Assembly: GCF_002005545.1 (NCBI RefSeq)
Contig: NZ_LBMT01000001.1
Span: forward strand, 312,579 to 376,578
Direction of reading: 5' to 3'
Origin: Streptococcus mitis
Lineage (GTDB): Bacteria > Bacillota > Bacilli > Lactobacillales > Streptococcaceae
Length of the DNA stretch: 64,000 nucleotides
How positions within the stretch are numbered: position 1 is the first letter of the stretch; each line of letters begins with the position of its first letter. The notes beneath the pieces are model-generated. The model ran no database searches. It was not told the DNA's origin and worked only from the letters and a program-made list of their open reading frames with translations. Positions 26,059 to 35,971 of this stretch are shown here, in pieces. The position numbers and the translations under genes are program-made.

Positions 26059-26086
26059 CAAAAAAGCAAGTCGATTGACCTGCTTC
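26059..26086 (-). terminator. Terminator of the DUF4299-type gene
   Basis: On the minus strand AAGCAGGTC pairs with GACTTGCTT and is followed by TTTT. Confidence 0.75.
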
Positions 26087-26090
26087 TGAT

Positions 26091-26951
26091 TTACTCTTCT
26101 TGTGCTAATGCTTTAAAATCTTTGTCTAAGATGGGTTGCACTTCTAATTGATTGGCATCTAGTTGGTGGTAAGATGCTGATGGTAGTGACTCTAGGAATT
26201 TTGCATAGTTCAAGCGAGCGATAGCTTCATAGTCTTCTGGTTTAGAGCCGTCTCCTGTGATTTGAACCAAGTCAATCTCCCACTGCACTTCCTTATCCAC
26301 CAATTGCTCCATATAGGCAGCAGGAACAAATGGTTCTCTCGGTAAAACGGTCTTGACTCCTTGAGCCAGATGGTAAACACCGTGAACTTGTCCTTCTCCA
26401 TCCTGATAGAAGGAAACTCTTGCAAAGTAAGCATCTGTCTCTTGAACCGCACGCACACGCGCTTCAAACTGAGCCAAGCCATCTTCCTCTAAAAAGCTTT
26501 TCAAGTCCTCATGACTAAAGAAAATAGGATTAAAAATTCCTTGGCAAATCGTAAAACGAGCTGCATTATCTGCTAGATAGGCTTGAATACTTGCTTGGAA
26601 ATAAGCTTCAAAATCAAAACCATCTAGTCCTTCAATCTCAGTTCCTGTATAAGCAAGCAGGGCATCTAAAAATGACTTGATAAGCTCCCAGTCTGTCTTC
26701 GTTAGTAGGTCAGGAAGATCGACACGGTAAGCCTTTTGACCATCAGCATAACTGACCTTAAAAAGAAATTGTGATTGTCCCACTATCGCACACTCAATAT
26801 ACTCAAGACGGCTAAGAGGCTGACGGAGATAGACAGCATCATAGCTATGTGACTCCAAGCCATCTACCAAGGCCAAGATAGACTTGGCAGTCAAAATTTC
26901 CTGTTCTCCTAAAATGCTCTGTTTATTTAGAATAAAAAATGTTTTCGTCAT
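26091..26951 (-). CDS. Conserved hypothetical protein (DUF4299-like)
   Basis: This 286-residue soluble protein is common next to trhO in pneumococci. It starts MTKTFFILNKQSILG. I place it with DUF4299 from memory, with no known function. No membrane helix, signal peptide or catalytic motif is visible; acidic stretches such as GTEIEGLDGFDFEAYF occur near residue 105. I chose the ATG at 26951, with AAAGGAGT before it, since the preceding 51 codons of open frame are in the intergenic region. It lies downstream of trhO on the same strand, with a 121-base gap. Confidence 0.72.
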   Translation of the reverse strand: MTKTFFILNKQSILGEQEILTAKSILALVDGLESHSYDAVYLRQPLSRLEYIECAIVGQSQFLFKVSYADGQKAYRVDLPDLLTKTDWELIKSFLDALLAYTGTEIEGLDGFDFEAYFQASIQAYLADNAARFTICQGIFNPIFFSHEDLKSFLEEDGLAQFEARVRAVQETDAYFARVSFYQDGEGQVHGVYHLAQGVKTVLPREPFVPAAYMEQLVDKEVQWEIDLVQITGDGSKPEDYEAIARLNYAKFLESLPSASYHQLDANQLEVQPILDKDFKALAQEE

Positions 26952-27072
26952 AACTGGACTCCTTTGAAATCGTTTACATATAGTATACCTTATTTTTCTG
27001 AAAGATACAGAAACAAACTTTAGATTTTTGAGTAAAAAGCATAGAAAAACAGCCCCTAAGGACTGTTTGATA

Positions 27073-28059
27073 TTATACTGTAGCTGCTTGATCCAAGCTT
27101 TCACCGATAGCGGCTAGGCGCTCGACAACTTCAGCTTGTGTCAATTCATTTTCTGAAACATAGCGGTTACGTGGGTGAACACGGCACTCGTGTGAGCATC
27201 CACGAAGGTACTTGTCTTCATTTTCTTCTGATGTCAAGATACGACGGTTACAGAAGGGATTTCCACAGTTGACATAACGTTCACATGGTGTTCCATCAAA
27301 CCAGTCTTTCCCTACGATGGTTGGGTTGACATGGTTAACATCCACGGCAATACGCTCGTCAAAGACGTACATTTTCCCATCCCAAAGCTCACCTTGGACT
27401 TCTGGATCTTTACCGTAAGTTGCGATTCCTCCGTGCAATTGACCAACATCTTTGTAGCCTTCACGCACCATCCAGCCTGAGAATTTCTCACAGCGAACTC
27501 CACCTGTACAGTAAACTACGACACGCTTATCCATGAATTTTTCTTTGTTATCACGAACCCACTGTGGCAACTCACGGAAGTTGCGGATATCTGGACGGAT
27601 AGCCCCACGGAAATGTCCTAGGTCATACTCATAATCGTTACGTGTGTCAAGGACAACTGTATCTTCGTCAAGAAGAGCTTCTTTGAACTCTTTTGGAGAC
27701 AAGTAAGCACCTGTTGTTTCAAGTGGGTTGATGTCATTGTCAAAGTCGTTGTCTTCCAAACCAAGGTGGACAATTTCTTTCTTGTAGCGAACAAACATCT
27801 TCTTGAAGGCTTGTTCATTTTCTTCGTCAATCTTGAACCAGAGGTCTTCCATACCTGGGAGGCTGTGAACGTAGTCCATGTATTTTTGAGTTGTTTCATG
27901 GTCACCTGAAACTGTTCCGTTAATTCCCTCGTCAGCGACTAGGATACGGCCTTTAAGACCGATTGATTTACAGAAAGCCAAGTGGTCTGCAGCAAATTGC
28001 TCTGCATTTTCAATTGGAGTGTAAAGGTAGTAAAGTAAGACACGAATATCTTTTGCCAT
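27073..28059 (-). CDS. trhO: tRNA uridine(34) hydroxylase TrhO (rhodanese-domain protein)
   Basis: This 328-residue protein has an N-terminal UPF0176 domain ([17 protein letters not shown]) and a rhodanese domain at about residues 130-220 with active loop [12 protein letters not shown] (catalytic Cys near 181). A cysteine-rich C-terminus ([15 protein letters not shown] and [13 protein letters not shown]) follows. TrhO performs prephenate-dependent hydroxylation of U34 in some tRNAs. The start at 28059 gives [11 protein letters not shown]; a 15-codon frame extension upstream is not supported. Its own promoter is at 28116-28144. This is the third wobble-uridine modification gene in the window, with mnmA and mnmG. 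Confidence 0.93.
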   Translation of the reverse strand: MAKDIRVLLYYLYTPIENAEQFAADHLAFCKSIGLKGRILVADEGINGTVSGDHETTQKYMDYVHSLPGMEDLWFKIDEENEQAFKKMFVRYKKEIVHLGLEDNDFDNDINPLETTGAYLSPKEFKEALLDEDTVVLDTRNDYEYDLGHFRGAIRPDIRNFRELPQWVRDNKEKFMDKRVVVYCTGGVRCEKFSGWMVREGYKDVGQLHGGIATYGKDPEVQGELWDGKMYVFDERIAVDVNHVNPTIVGKDWFDGTPCERYVNCGNPFCNRRILTSEENEDKYLRGCSHECRVHPRNRYVSENELTQAEVVERLAAIGESLDQAATV

Positions 28060-28115
28060 AAGATTTGTTCTCTTTTCTATTCTTAAATTTTCAGAATTTT
28101 TCATCTAACTATACT

Positions 28116-28144
28116 AGTATACCTGCTTGAGAAAGCGAATGCAA
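28116..28144 (-). promoter_or_regulatory. Promoter of trhO
   Basis: TTGCAT (28139-28144), 17 bases, TATACT (28116-28121) on the minus strand. Confidence 0.7.
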
Positions 28145-28190
28145 TTTATTTGACTGGAAATTGTAGAAAGGTGCTTATCCCTGCACTTCA

Positions 28191-28436
28191 TCAGTAACCA
28201 TAGCGAATCGCAGATAATTCTCTCAATTTTTTGATCTGCTCGGATTGACTTTCTGACAAACTTAGCTTGTTATCAATCAATACGCGCGCAAGGTCAACAT
28301 TCATTTGACTCAATATAAATGGGGTAGAGGTCCCATCGTCCTCTAATCGTCTTTTATAACTCACTAACAGATTTTTCAAGGGAGTAAGTTGAGGCGTATT
28401 GTTTATACCTTCCAGTAGGTTATCTATGATCGTCAT
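28191..28436 (-). CDS. Bacteriocin immunity protein (enterocin A immunity type)
   Basis: This 81-residue helical protein resembles the class IIa/enterocin-A immunity family: a four-helix soluble bundle with LLEGINNTPQLTPLKNLL, LVSYKRRLEDD and a C-terminal helix SEQIKKLRELSAIRYGY. Such proteins sit at the membrane and protect the cell from pediocin-like bacteriocins. The start is uncertain. I prefer the ATG at 28436 (MTIIDNLLEG), but the frame extends to an ATG at 28511. It lies downstream of a CPBP protease on the same strand, a usual immunity pairing in pneumococci. No bacteriocin gene is found next to it. Confidence 0.75.
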   Translation of the reverse strand: MTIIDNLLEGINNTPQLTPLKNLLVSYKRRLEDDGTSTPFILSQMNVDLARVLIDNKLSLSESQSEQIKKLRELSAIRYGY

Positions 28437-28556
28437 GGCTTCACAACGCCTTTCACTTCCTCCTGCAAACCATTTTAATGGTGTTATTCTTATTTCCCTC
28501 CTGAAACTCACTTATAAATTTGATAAACTATCATTCCTAACTCTCATACCAATATT

Positions 28557-29246
28557 TTACCCAAATACCCTGTGTAAAAAAGTCAGCAAAAATGGTAATG
28601 TCGCGAAAATATTATTAATCACATGCACCGCATAGGAAGGATAAATGCTCTTGGTATAGCGGGTCAAACTAGCAAAGATGATGCCAGATGTTGCAAAGAC
28701 GAAGATATCTAACAAACTAGGCAGGCTTGAAAAATGAGGAAGAGCAAATAAAATTGACGGAAGAAGCAAATCAAGGCCAAATCTCGAATGCTTAAAAAAG
28801 GCGTGTTGCATTAATCCTCTATAGATTAGCTCTTCCATAAGTGGAGTCAGAAAGAACAAAGTTATATAGATACCTAGCTCAGCAAAGTTGGTCCCACTAT
28901 AACCGATCAATACAGCCCAACCTTCAGCAGTTGACTGAACATGTTTAGCTGTCTGAACGTTAAAAGAGATCTGGAACACTACCACTAATACTGTCAAAAT
29001 CGAATACCAAAGCCATTTTTTTCTCGAAATGCGAAAAAGATAGCCGTGCCCTGTCTTAACCAGAATCCAAATCATGACTCCGCTAAATAGCAAACTCAAG
29101 AGATTTTGAATCCAGACGAAATTGCCAATCTGGGAAGAAAATTGCCAATAATTTTGAACAATAAGCGTCAGCTGAGAAAGACCAAATACGAAAAATAAGT
29201 AAGAGAAGACTGCACTGATTTTGAATAGAAGTTGATACTTTTTCAT
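28557..29246 (-). CDS. CPBP (CAAX/Abi) family intramembrane metalloprotease
   Basis: This 229-residue protein has about seven membrane segments. The CPBP motifs are clear: EELIYRGLMQ near residue 137, FALPHFSS near residue 168 and HVINNIFA near residue 212. These glutamates and histidines bind the metal. Members of this family are found in bacteriocin loci as immunity or processing proteins, and the downstream neighbour is an immunity protein, which supports that role here. GGAGAGTTC precedes the ATG. The 121-base gap to the immunity gene has no clear terminator. Confidence 0.88.
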   Translation of the reverse strand: MKKYQLLFKISAVFSYLFFVFGLSQLTLIVQNYWQFSSQIGNFVWIQNLLSLLFSGVMIWILVKTGHGYLFRISRKKWLWYSILTVLVVVFQISFNVQTAKHVQSTAEGWAVLIGYSGTNFAELGIYITLFFLTPLMEELIYRGLMQHAFFKHSRFGLDLLLPSILFALPHFSSLPSLLDIFVFATSGIIFASLTRYTKSIYPSYAVHVINNIFATLPFLLTFLHRVFG

Positions 29247-29392
29247 ATGAACTCTCCTTTGTAAACTCGATACATCTCTAATATAAGCTATATTTTCTTA
29301 AATCCTTACTCCAAATCCTAAATGGTGCTTAAGATTTCCTGAATGGTTAAAATAAGGGAAATGAGAAACAGAAATATCTATGTCTTTATTTC
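29247..29392. other. Intergenic region between the CPBP gene and the importer
   Basis: No gene is seen in this stretch. It holds only the upstream region of the CPBP gene, with no confident promoter, and leads into the terminator at 29393-29438. Confidence 0.5.
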
Positions 29393-29438
29393 AAAAAATC
29401 ACTGCCTCCCCCAGATAAGCCTGAGGAAAACAGTGATT
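29393..29438 (-). terminator. Terminator of the N-glycan importer operon
   Basis: ATCACTG and CAGTGAT pair on the minus strand around a GC-rich loop, then TTTTTT, 47 bases after the stop of the binding-protein gene. Confidence 0.75.
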
Positions 29439-29484
29439 CAGTTTTTAGGAATTAGGAATGAATACACGAAATCAATTTAGCTGA

Positions 29485-30966
29485 TTATTTTTTGTTTTTC
29501 AAGAATTCATCGTATTGTTTTTGCATTTCGTTCAATACTTTTTCGTAGGCACCTTCAGATTTCAATTTTTCCATCAATTCTGGAATCGCTTTGTCTGGGT
29601 CTACAGTACCAGTGTTGATAGCTGTATCGAATTGTTGCATTGTGTTAGAGATTGCTGAGATTTCAGATTTCACATTGTCAGTGTTAAAGATGAATCCAAG
29701 TGCTGGAGATTCTTTAGCTTCAGCCAATTGTTTCTTAGAATCTTCGATTTGTTGGTCTGTAACGTTTTCATTGATGTAAAGAATCCAGTTGTTACCAGTA
29801 TTCCATCCACCCATGTGAGTGTTTCCTTTGTAGCCATCAAGGACTTTAACACGGTTTTCTTTACCTGCAAGTTTTTCCCAGTTCTTGCCTTCTGGACCGT
29901 AAACAAGACCGTTCAAGAGTTCTGGGTTAGTGTTCAAGAGGTTCAACACTTCCATTGATTTTTCTTTGTTCTTAGAGTTGTTTGAGATGACAAAGTTAGC
30001 AACTTGTGTTGTTTGGTTTTTCTTGATGAAGTTAGTGATTGGTTTGATTTGGATATCTTTGTTTGCAACACGTGAAAGCAAGCTGTTACCGTAGTCAGCT
30101 GGTCCCACTGTCTCTTCACGAACGAACCAAGTATCTTGTTGAAGGTCAAATGAAGTATCGCTTGTTGCTACGTCTTTTGGAATGTAGCCAGCTTCATAGA
30201 ATTTGTGAAGAGTCTTCAAGTGTTCTTTGAAACGAGGTACTTCGTAACGGTTTACGATCTTAGTAGTGTCTCCTTCAAGGTCGATAACGAATGGGAGTCC
30301 ATTTGGAACTGGGTAGTCAAAGTTATCAGATGGGATGAAGTTCTTAGTAACCGCAAATGGCACTACATCTGGAGCTTTTTCTTTGATTTGTTTCAAGACT
30401 GGTTCAAGTGTTTCATATGAAGTGACACCTGAAATATCGATACCGTATTTAGCAAGAAGAGTTCCATTGAAGGCGAAGTTTTGAGATGATGCAACGTTGG
30501 CTGCAACTGGAACTGCGTAAATTTTACCGTTAATGCTGTTACCTTTGATGTAAGCTGGGTCAAGTGCCTTGTAAAGATCTTTACCTTCTTTTTTGTACAA
30601 TTCTGTCAAGTCAGCGTAAGCACCTTTTTGAGCGTTTACAACATAGTTATCTGCAAAGGCGATATCATAGTTTTCACCAGATGATGTGATAACTGACATT
30701 TTCTTACCATAATCACCCCATCCAAGGTATTGGATATCCAATTTAGCACCAACTTTTTCTCCGATGATTTTGTTGGCATTTTCTAGCAATTCATCCAAGT
30801 TATCTGGTTTGTCACCGATTTGGTACATTTTGATAACAGTTTTTTCACCTGAAGCTGAGTCAGCAGCTTTTTTGCTGTTACCTGAAAGGTTTCCACAAGC
30901 AGCGAGACCAGCAGCCAAAGCGACTACGCTAGCAGATGCAAAAGCATATTTTTTCCAGTTTTTCAT
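29485..30966 (-). CDS. ngtS: N-glycan/oligosaccharide ABC transporter substrate-binding lipoprotein (NgtS type)
   Basis: This 493-residue lipoprotein has a signal peptide with lipobox LAAC (cysteine near residue 25). The large two-lobed body of a family-1 extracellular solute-binding protein follows: ENYDIAFADNYVVNAQKGAYADL near 130, WFVREETVGPADYG near 285 and the NTHMGGWNTGNNW region near 400. The pneumococcal protein in this position binds complex N-glycan fragments, as I recall. Here the operon lies directly beside the GH20/ROK/GH38/GH125/GH92 cluster, which supports the same ligand. It is the last gene after the two permeases, with AAAAAAAGGAG before the start at 30966. An ATPase is not encoded, so a shared ATPase such as MsmK would be needed. 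Confidence 0.88.
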   Translation of the reverse strand: MKNWKKYAFASASVVALAAGLAACGNLSGNSKKAADSASGEKTVIKMYQIGDKPDNLDELLENANKIIGEKVGAKLDIQYLGWGDYGKKMSVITSSGENYDIAFADNYVVNAQKGAYADLTELYKKEGKDLYKALDPAYIKGNSINGKIYAVPVAANVASSQNFAFNGTLLAKYGIDISGVTSYETLEPVLKQIKEKAPDVVPFAVTKNFIPSDNFDYPVPNGLPFVIDLEGDTTKIVNRYEVPRFKEHLKTLHKFYEAGYIPKDVATSDTSFDLQQDTWFVREETVGPADYGNSLLSRVANKDIQIKPITNFIKKNQTTQVANFVISNNSKNKEKSMEVLNLLNTNPELLNGLVYGPEGKNWEKLAGKENRVKVLDGYKGNTHMGGWNTGNNWILYINENVTDQQIEDSKKQLAEAKESPALGFIFNTDNVKSEISAISNTMQQFDTAINTGTVDPDKAIPELMEKLKSEGAYEKVLNEMQKQYDEFLKNKK

Positions 30967-31069
30967 GACAAAAACTCCTTTTTTTATTTTTAAACTTATA
31001 AACAATGTAATGATCTTAACTTCACGCAAGAGAAGTTTGGAAATGAGAAATGATTTTTCTCGACAAGTA

Positions 31070-31993
31070 CTATTCTTTCACACCACCGATAGTCAAACCT
31101 TTTACAAAGTAGCGTTGGAAGAATGGATACAAGATCGCGATTGGAAGGGTTGCGACCACAACCATGGCCATACGACCTGTTTCTTTCGGTAGAGCAACTC
31201 CCAGTTGACCTGAAAGGCCGACTGCTTTGGCGATGTAGTCCATATTTTGCTGGATTTGCATGAGCAAATATTGTAATGGATACAAGTTGTCACTCTTGAT
31301 ATAAAGAAGGGCGTTGAACCAGTCATTCCAGAAACCAAGAGCTGTCAAGAGCGTGATGGTTGCGATACCTGGTAATGACAATGGCAAACAGATTTGGAAG
31401 AAGATTCGTGCTTCACTGGCACCATCGATACGAGCGGACTCAAGAATGGCTTCTGGGATAGTCTTCTTGAAGAAGGAACGCATCAAGATGATGTTAAATG
31501 GTGAGAGAAGCATTGGAACAATCAAGGCCCAAACTGTATCACCGAGTTGAAGTAAACGAGTCACCACAATATAGCCTGGTACCAAACCAGCGTTGAACAA
31601 CATACTAAGAAGGGCAAAAATCGTAAAGAATCTGCGATACTTAAAGGTTGTCCGCGAGATGGCGTAGGCATAGGTTGTTGTGATAAAAACGTTTGTGATA
31701 GTCCCCACCACTGTTACAAAGACTGAGATGAAGAGGGCTTGTAGGATTTTATCCTTAAACTGTGCCAAGAACTCAAAACCGTCTAAGCCAAATTGAGATG
31801 GGAAGAAGCTATATCCATTTTGCAGGATACTCTTTTCATCTGTCACCGAAATCACGATAACGAATACAAAGGGTAGGATACAAGATAGGGCGATCAAACC
31901 AGAAATGATACTGAAGAAGATATCTGCTTTCTTACTGAAGGAGTGAATGCCGACATTATCAATTTTTTCTTTTTTAATTTTCTTTTCTGCCAT
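31070..31993 (-). CDS. ngtP2: Carbohydrate ABC transporter permease 2 (NgtP2 type)
   Basis: This 307-residue protein has six membrane segments and the binding-protein-dependent permease (EAA) loop: ESARIDGASEARIFFQICLPLSLPG near residue 200. The N-terminus up to residue 25 is highly charged (MAEKKIKKEKID). I chose the start at 31993 because GAAAGGAGGAGAAT precedes it. It forms the channel with the permease encoded 13 bases upstream, and the binding protein gene follows after 103 bases with no visible promoter. Confidence 0.9.
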   Translation of the reverse strand: MAEKKIKKEKIDNVGIHSFSKKADIFFSIISGLIALSCILPFVFVIVISVTDEKSILQNGYSFFPSQFGLDGFEFLAQFKDKILQALFISVFVTVVGTITNVFITTTYAYAISRTTFKYRRFFTIFALLSMLFNAGLVPGYIVVTRLLQLGDTVWALIVPMLLSPFNIILMRSFFKKTIPEAILESARIDGASEARIFFQICLPLSLPGIATITLLTALGFWNDWFNALLYIKSDNLYPLQYLLMQIQQNMDYIAKAVGLSGQLGVALPKETGRMAMVVVATLPIAILYPFFQRYFVKGLTIGGVKE

Positions 31994-32006
31994 ATTCTCC
32001 TCCTTT

Positions 32007-32936
32007 CTAGAACAAGGCTGAGTTTGGATCAACTCGTCTTGCCAGTAAGTTTGATAGGATAACCAGAATCAAGCCGACAACTGATTGGTAGAGACCTGCC
32101 GCTGAAGCCATCCCGATATCCGCTGTCTGAGTCAAACCGTTATAAACATATACGTCCAAGACATTGGTTACGTTATAAAGCTGACCAGCATTGTGGGGGA
32201 TTTGGTAGAAAAGACCAAAGTCTGCACGGAAAATATTCCCGACTGCCAGGATAGTCAATACGGTTACCAATGGTGTCAACTGCGGAATGGTTACATTGCG
32301 AATTCGTTGCCATTTGCTGGCCCCATCCACTGTCGCTGCTTCGTAGTAGGTTGGATCAATTCCCATGATTGTCGCATAGTACATGACACTGCTATATCCA
32401 AAGCCTTTCCAAATACCTAGGAAAAGGAGAAGGTATGGCCAGATACCCAAGTCAGCGTAGAAATTGATTTCCTTCATTCCGATAGATTCTAGGAAATGGT
32501 TGAACACACCTTTATCAATGTTTAGGAAAGCATCTGTAAAGAAACTAATGATAACCCAAGACAAGAAGTAAGGGAACAACATAGAAGTTTGGAAAATCTT
32601 AACCATTCTCTTAGAACGGAGTTCACTAAGGATGATGGCAATCCCTACAGATACAATCAAACCGATAAAGATAAAGCCGAGATTGTAGAGGACAGTATTT
32701 CGAGTGATGATAAAGGCGTCTTTTGAACTAAATAAGAATCTGAAATTATCGAGTCCGACCCATTTACTATTCATGATACTATCTATGAAACCATTACTGG
32801 TCATGTGGTAATCTTTAAAGGCAACCACGTTCCCAAATACTGGAATGTAGAAGAATAGAATCAACCAGAGTGCCCCTGGTAAAACCATCAAGAGAAAGAT
32901 CCAGTTGTCTCTCAAGGTCTTTGAAAACTTATTCAT
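32007..32936 (-). CDS. ngtP1: Carbohydrate ABC transporter permease 1 (NgtP1 type)
   Basis: This 309-residue protein is a LplB-like sugar permease with six membrane segments and EAATVDGASKWQRIRNVTIPQL near residue 198 as the loop that docks the ATPase. The ending ARRVDPNSALF is typical of the family. It is the first gene of the importer operon, preceded by GGGAGGAAATT and by a promoter with a cre site matching consensus. Its strand and spacing place it 208 bases downstream of the GH20 gene, after a terminator. Confidence 0.9.
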   Translation of the reverse strand: MNKFSKTLRDNWIFLLMVLPGALWLILFFYIPVFGNVVAFKDYHMTSNGFIDSIMNSKWVGLDNFRFLFSSKDAFIITRNTVLYNLGFIFIGLIVSVGIAIILSELRSKRMVKIFQTSMLFPYFLSWVIISFFTDAFLNIDKGVFNHFLESIGMKEINFYADLGIWPYLLLFLGIWKGFGYSSVMYYATIMGIDPTYYEAATVDGASKWQRIRNVTIPQLTPLVTVLTILAVGNIFRADFGLFYQIPHNAGQLYNVTNVLDVYVYNGLTQTADIGMASAAGLYQSVVGLILVILSNLLARRVDPNSALF

Positions 32937-32990
32937 AATTTCCTCCCTTTTTTATTTTGATATCCATCTAAAAATTCTTTTTTAGACTTT

Positions 32991-33015
32991 TGATAACGAT
33001 TACATTATTAGTATA
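32991..33015 (-). promoter_or_regulatory. Importer promoter with cre (CcpA) site
   Basis: On the minus strand TATACT (33010-33015) is the likely -10, with a weak TTAACC 17 bases upstream. TGTAATCGTTATCA (32991-33004) matches the cre consensus TGNNANCGNTNNCA at every fixed position and lies at or just after the start of transcription, a usual site of CcpA repression. Confidence 0.75.
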
Positions 33016-33051
33016 CTCCTATTTGCAGGTTAGGTTAAACTACTAATTATA

Positions 33052-33088
33052 GAAAAAACTCCACAAATTATTTTATGTGGAGTACTTT
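33052..33088 (-). terminator. Terminator after the GH20 gene
   Basis: ACTCCACA and TGTGGAGT pair on the minus strand, followed by TTTTTTC. Confidence 0.85.
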
Positions 33089-33144
33089 TTAAGAAAGGGA
33101 TGTTTCACGCGAAACACTCTGAGTAAGGCAAGATGTTCTTGTTT

Positions 33145-35025
33145 TTAGGTCGTGTAAATCGTTGAAGCTGTCGCAATAGTATGCCACTGGTTGGCTGTTG
33201 TGGCTGCGAAGTCCTTGTCTGCGTAGAAGTCTGTAAATGGTAAGATTTCCACTTCTAGCTCGTCGATACGATCCAGCTGACCTGCCAGATAAGCCTCGAT
33301 GCGACTTTCTGCTCGCTTGATGCGTTGCAAGAGTCCGCCCATGCGGATATCGACCGTATCCAAGCCAAAGACCTTGTTTTCCTTCAACCATTGGTGACTA
33401 AAGAGGGCATGGAAGTCTTCAATTTGGCTTCTGAGTTCTGGTAATTCTTGTCTTGCGATTTCTTGCAGACTTTCCTTATCGTTTACTTGATAGGCCTGAC
33501 GAATGCGTCGTCCCACATCCACTTTGCTACTTAAAATAGCATTCAACTGGGCCTGAGTTTCAAAGAGGTAGGCATAGTTGCCAGCTTTTTCTTTAATGTC
33601 AGCAAGCATCTCAGCAGCCTGAGCGAAGTGCGGTTTGTCCTGTTCAGGTGTCATGTGTCGGTCAAGGAGCGGACAGAGAATATCCTGATAAAAGACATAG
33701 CGGTTAGGATTGATCCCGCTGAGATTGCCTGGCAGGTCTGGTAAAAGGTTGGCAAGGTCAATCTGCATAAAATCTTCAACCGATAAACCTGTATTGGTCT
33801 TGAAGTGTGCAGACAAACGGTCCAGGTCATTGCGGTAGCAGAGTTCTGCCCAGATTTGCAAGCTTGGTAGGATAGAAAACTGGGCTGTTTCCCCACCATT
33901 GTCCCCCCAACCCGTCACAATGACTTCTTTGATGTCATTGGCACGACAGGCTTTATTGGCTTCAAGAGCGATAAGACGGCTGAAATGGTTATTCGGTGTG
34001 AAACCAATCCACTTCCAAGCACCACCTGCAAAGGCAAGGTCATGGCTAATCTTGTGATGGTTGCGGAAGTTGCGATTGTATTTTTCCTCGCTATCCTGAT
34101 AATAGTCCCAGTAAACCAAAGTCACTCGGTCTTTGAGACGGTCTAGGTAGACACGAGTTTCCTCTGGAATTTCCACATCACGGTCATACTGGCCATCTGC
34201 TGACATGAGCTTGAAGAACATATCGCTCCACATCTGGCAGTGGAAACCATACTTATCGGCAATATCCAGCACGCGCTCCAAGTGTTGGCACATGAGGAGA
34301 CTACGATCCATAACACCGTTCAATATCAAGTAGCGTCCCAAACCAACCAAGTGGGCTTCGTCCATCCCGATATTGACCTTGCGAGTTTGTAGTTTAGATA
34401 GAGTAGCAAACATGCCATCAATCAGATTATAAACCTTTTCTTCGCCGATAAGGAGAATGTCCTCTACATCACGGAGCTCCTGCACTTCCTTGACACCCCA
34501 TTTAACAAAGGCTGACAAGTGGGCCAAGGTCTGAATACAAGGAACAAAAGTCATGTCAAACTGTTGGGCGTAGGCTTCGATTTCCTGCAACTCCTTAGCC
34601 GAATAAGCCCCGCGGAAATAACCAAAGTAAGGTTGTCCCTCAATCTGGTAGGTGTCTTCCATGTAGAGCTCAAAGGTTGAGTAGCCCATGAGAGCCAAGA
34701 CCTCAATCATCTGCTTGGCAGAAGCCACATTCAGCACCGCATTTCGAGAACAGTCAGCCATGTAGGCTAAATCTTCATAAGCCGCCTTCTCCTTAATCTC
34801 TACTTTATCACCTTCTGCTAGAGCTGTTACCAACAAGGACAAGGCACGATAAAGTTGGTGAGGTTTGCTGTAGGTCAATTGATAGTGACCATCCTCACCC
34901 TTGATAGAGATGGAGGCTTGGTCAGACTGAGTGACAGCCACTTCAACATCTGGTAAAGAAATATGCTTTGTCAGCAAGTCGATAGCCTGAGTTTGTTTGG
35001 GACTAAGTCCTGTAAATCTTACCAT
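33145..35025 (-). CDS. Family 20 beta-N-acetylhexosaminidase (GH20C type), intracellular
   Basis: This 626-residue protein has no signal peptide, so it works in the cytoplasm. The GH20 catalytic pair is MDEAH, D222-E223, where Glu is the acid/base and Asp assists the substrate-acetamido nucleophile. [14 protein letters not shown] near 117 and the [23 protein letters not shown] stretch near 375 build the TIM-barrel site. It removes terminal GlcNAc or GalNAc from imported glycans. Its start overlaps the ROK stop by 7 bases, so translation is coupled. The gene matches the pneumococcal GH20C of the N-glycan locus. Confidence 0.9.
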   Translation of the reverse strand: MVRFTGLSPKQTQAIDLLTKHISLPDVEVAVTQSDQASISIKGEDGHYQLTYSKPHQLYRALSLLVTALAEGDKVEIKEKAAYEDLAYMADCSRNAVLNVASAKQMIEVLALMGYSTFELYMEDTYQIEGQPYFGYFRGAYSAKELQEIEAYAQQFDMTFVPCIQTLAHLSAFVKWGVKEVQELRDVEDILLIGEEKVYNLIDGMFATLSKLQTRKVNIGMDEAHLVGLGRYLILNGVMDRSLLMCQHLERVLDIADKYGFHCQMWSDMFFKLMSADGQYDRDVEIPEETRVYLDRLKDRVTLVYWDYYQDSEEKYNRNFRNHHKISHDLAFAGGAWKWIGFTPNNHFSRLIALEANKACRANDIKEVIVTGWGDNGGETAQFSILPSLQIWAELCYRNDLDRLSAHFKTNTGLSVEDFMQIDLANLLPDLPGNLSGINPNRYVFYQDILCPLLDRHMTPEQDKPHFAQAAEMLADIKEKAGNYAYLFETQAQLNAILSSKVDVGRRIRQAYQVNDKESLQEIARQELPELRSQIEDFHALFSHQWLKENKVFGLDTVDIRMGGLLQRIKRAESRIEAYLAGQLDRIDELEVEILPFTDFYADKDFAATTANQWHTIATASTIYTT

Positions 35026-35888
35026 TGATTTTCCTCCTGTAGCCAGTTGACAAGGGCACCGTAGAGATTAGCATCTGCATGATAGGTGCAGGCTTGGATA
35101 ACTGGTGCGACCGTGTATTCTTCGTAGGTATCGACAAAGTCGTCAACAGCCTTCCTGACACCTTGGATAAAGTCTGGATTTTGGCTGATAGAGCCTCCCA
35201 GACTGATAACATCTGGATCAATCAGATACTGAATATTGAGCAAGCCTTGCGCCAGATTACGGTTCATGCGCTCAATGGCTTCTTGACAAAGGGCATTTCC
35301 TGCTTCGGCCTCTTGGTAAATCTTGCGACCGTCCCAGTCAGTCTGACCAGATTTTTCAATCACGTATCGCACCATATTCCCAGTTGACGCTAGTTGCGAC
35401 CAGTTATTGAGTTTTTCAGCAGGGGCAAGGGTTGTCATGTAGCCAAATTCTCCACCCAGGCCGTGGCGACCTCGATGAAGTCTGCCATTGATAATCATAG
35501 CTCCGCCAATCCCTGTCCCAATCACGACACAGGCTGCATTTTCAAGTTCTGGATGAGCCAGTAATTCACTGAGTCCAACGCAGTTGGCATCATTTTCCAG
35601 ATGGACAGGAATCTGATAAGAGCTAAGCGCTTCATACCAAGAAAAGCCGTGGATATAAGGGACAGCACTGAAGCCATCAATCACCCCTGTTTCTTGATTA
35701 ACCGCGCCTGGAACGCTCATAGCAATCCCGCTATAATCCTGCTCTGACAAACGTTGGTCTAACCAAGCTAGTAAGTCCTCCAAGTTTTCAGGCGTTGGAA
35801 TACTTGTCTTATTCAGTATTTTCCCATCAGGAGTCAGACTGGCAAACTTAATCCCAGTCCCTCCGATATCAATTGTTGCAATGGTCAT
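35019..35888 (-). CDS. ROK-family sugar kinase
   Basis: This 289-residue ROK protein starts [16 protein letters not shown], the ATP phosphate motif, and has [19 protein letters not shown] near residue 125 and [11 protein letters not shown] near residue 243. It has no N-terminal helix-turn-helix, so it is an enzyme and not a repressor. The cysteine zinc motif common in ROK kinases is absent. It probably phosphorylates a hexose or N-acetylhexosamine released by the neighbouring glycosidases. I prefer the second in-frame ATG (35888); an ATG four codons earlier is possible, and neither has a strong ribosome-binding site. A hairpin immediately upstream may limit its expression. Confidence 0.88.
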   Translation of the reverse strand: MTIATIDIGGTGIKFASLTPDGKILNKTSIPTPENLEDLLAWLDQRLSEQDYSGIAMSVPGAVNQETGVIDGFSAVPYIHGFSWYEALSSYQIPVHLENDANCVGLSELLAHPELENAACVVIGTGIGGAMIINGRLHRGRHGLGGEFGYMTTLAPAEKLNNWSQLASTGNMVRYVIEKSGQTDWDGRKIYQEAEAGNALCQEAIERMNRNLAQGLLNIQYLIDPDVISLGGSISQNPDFIQGVRKAVDDFVDTYEEYTVAPVIQACTYHADANLYGALVNWLQEENQW

Positions 35889-35900
35889 TGTTTTTACCAT

Positions 35901-35943
35901 AAAAAGGGGCGAATCAGCAGTTAGTTCTTACCTTTTCGCCCCT
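35901..35943 (-). terminator. Strong hairpin between GH38 and ROK genes
   Basis: AGGGGCGAA and TTCGCCCCT form a perfect 9-bp stem on the minus strand, then TTTTT, only 13 bases before the ROK ATG. It looks like a terminator or attenuator inside the operon. Confidence 0.7.
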
Positions 35944-35971
35944 CCTTTCTTTTTATGTTTACTTTTTGAAA

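Noticed and set aside
33101-33118. Short palindrome around GTTTCACGCGAAAC as an operator
   Set aside because: It lies between the GH20 stop and its terminator, with no promoter to act on; more likely chance or part of RNA folding.
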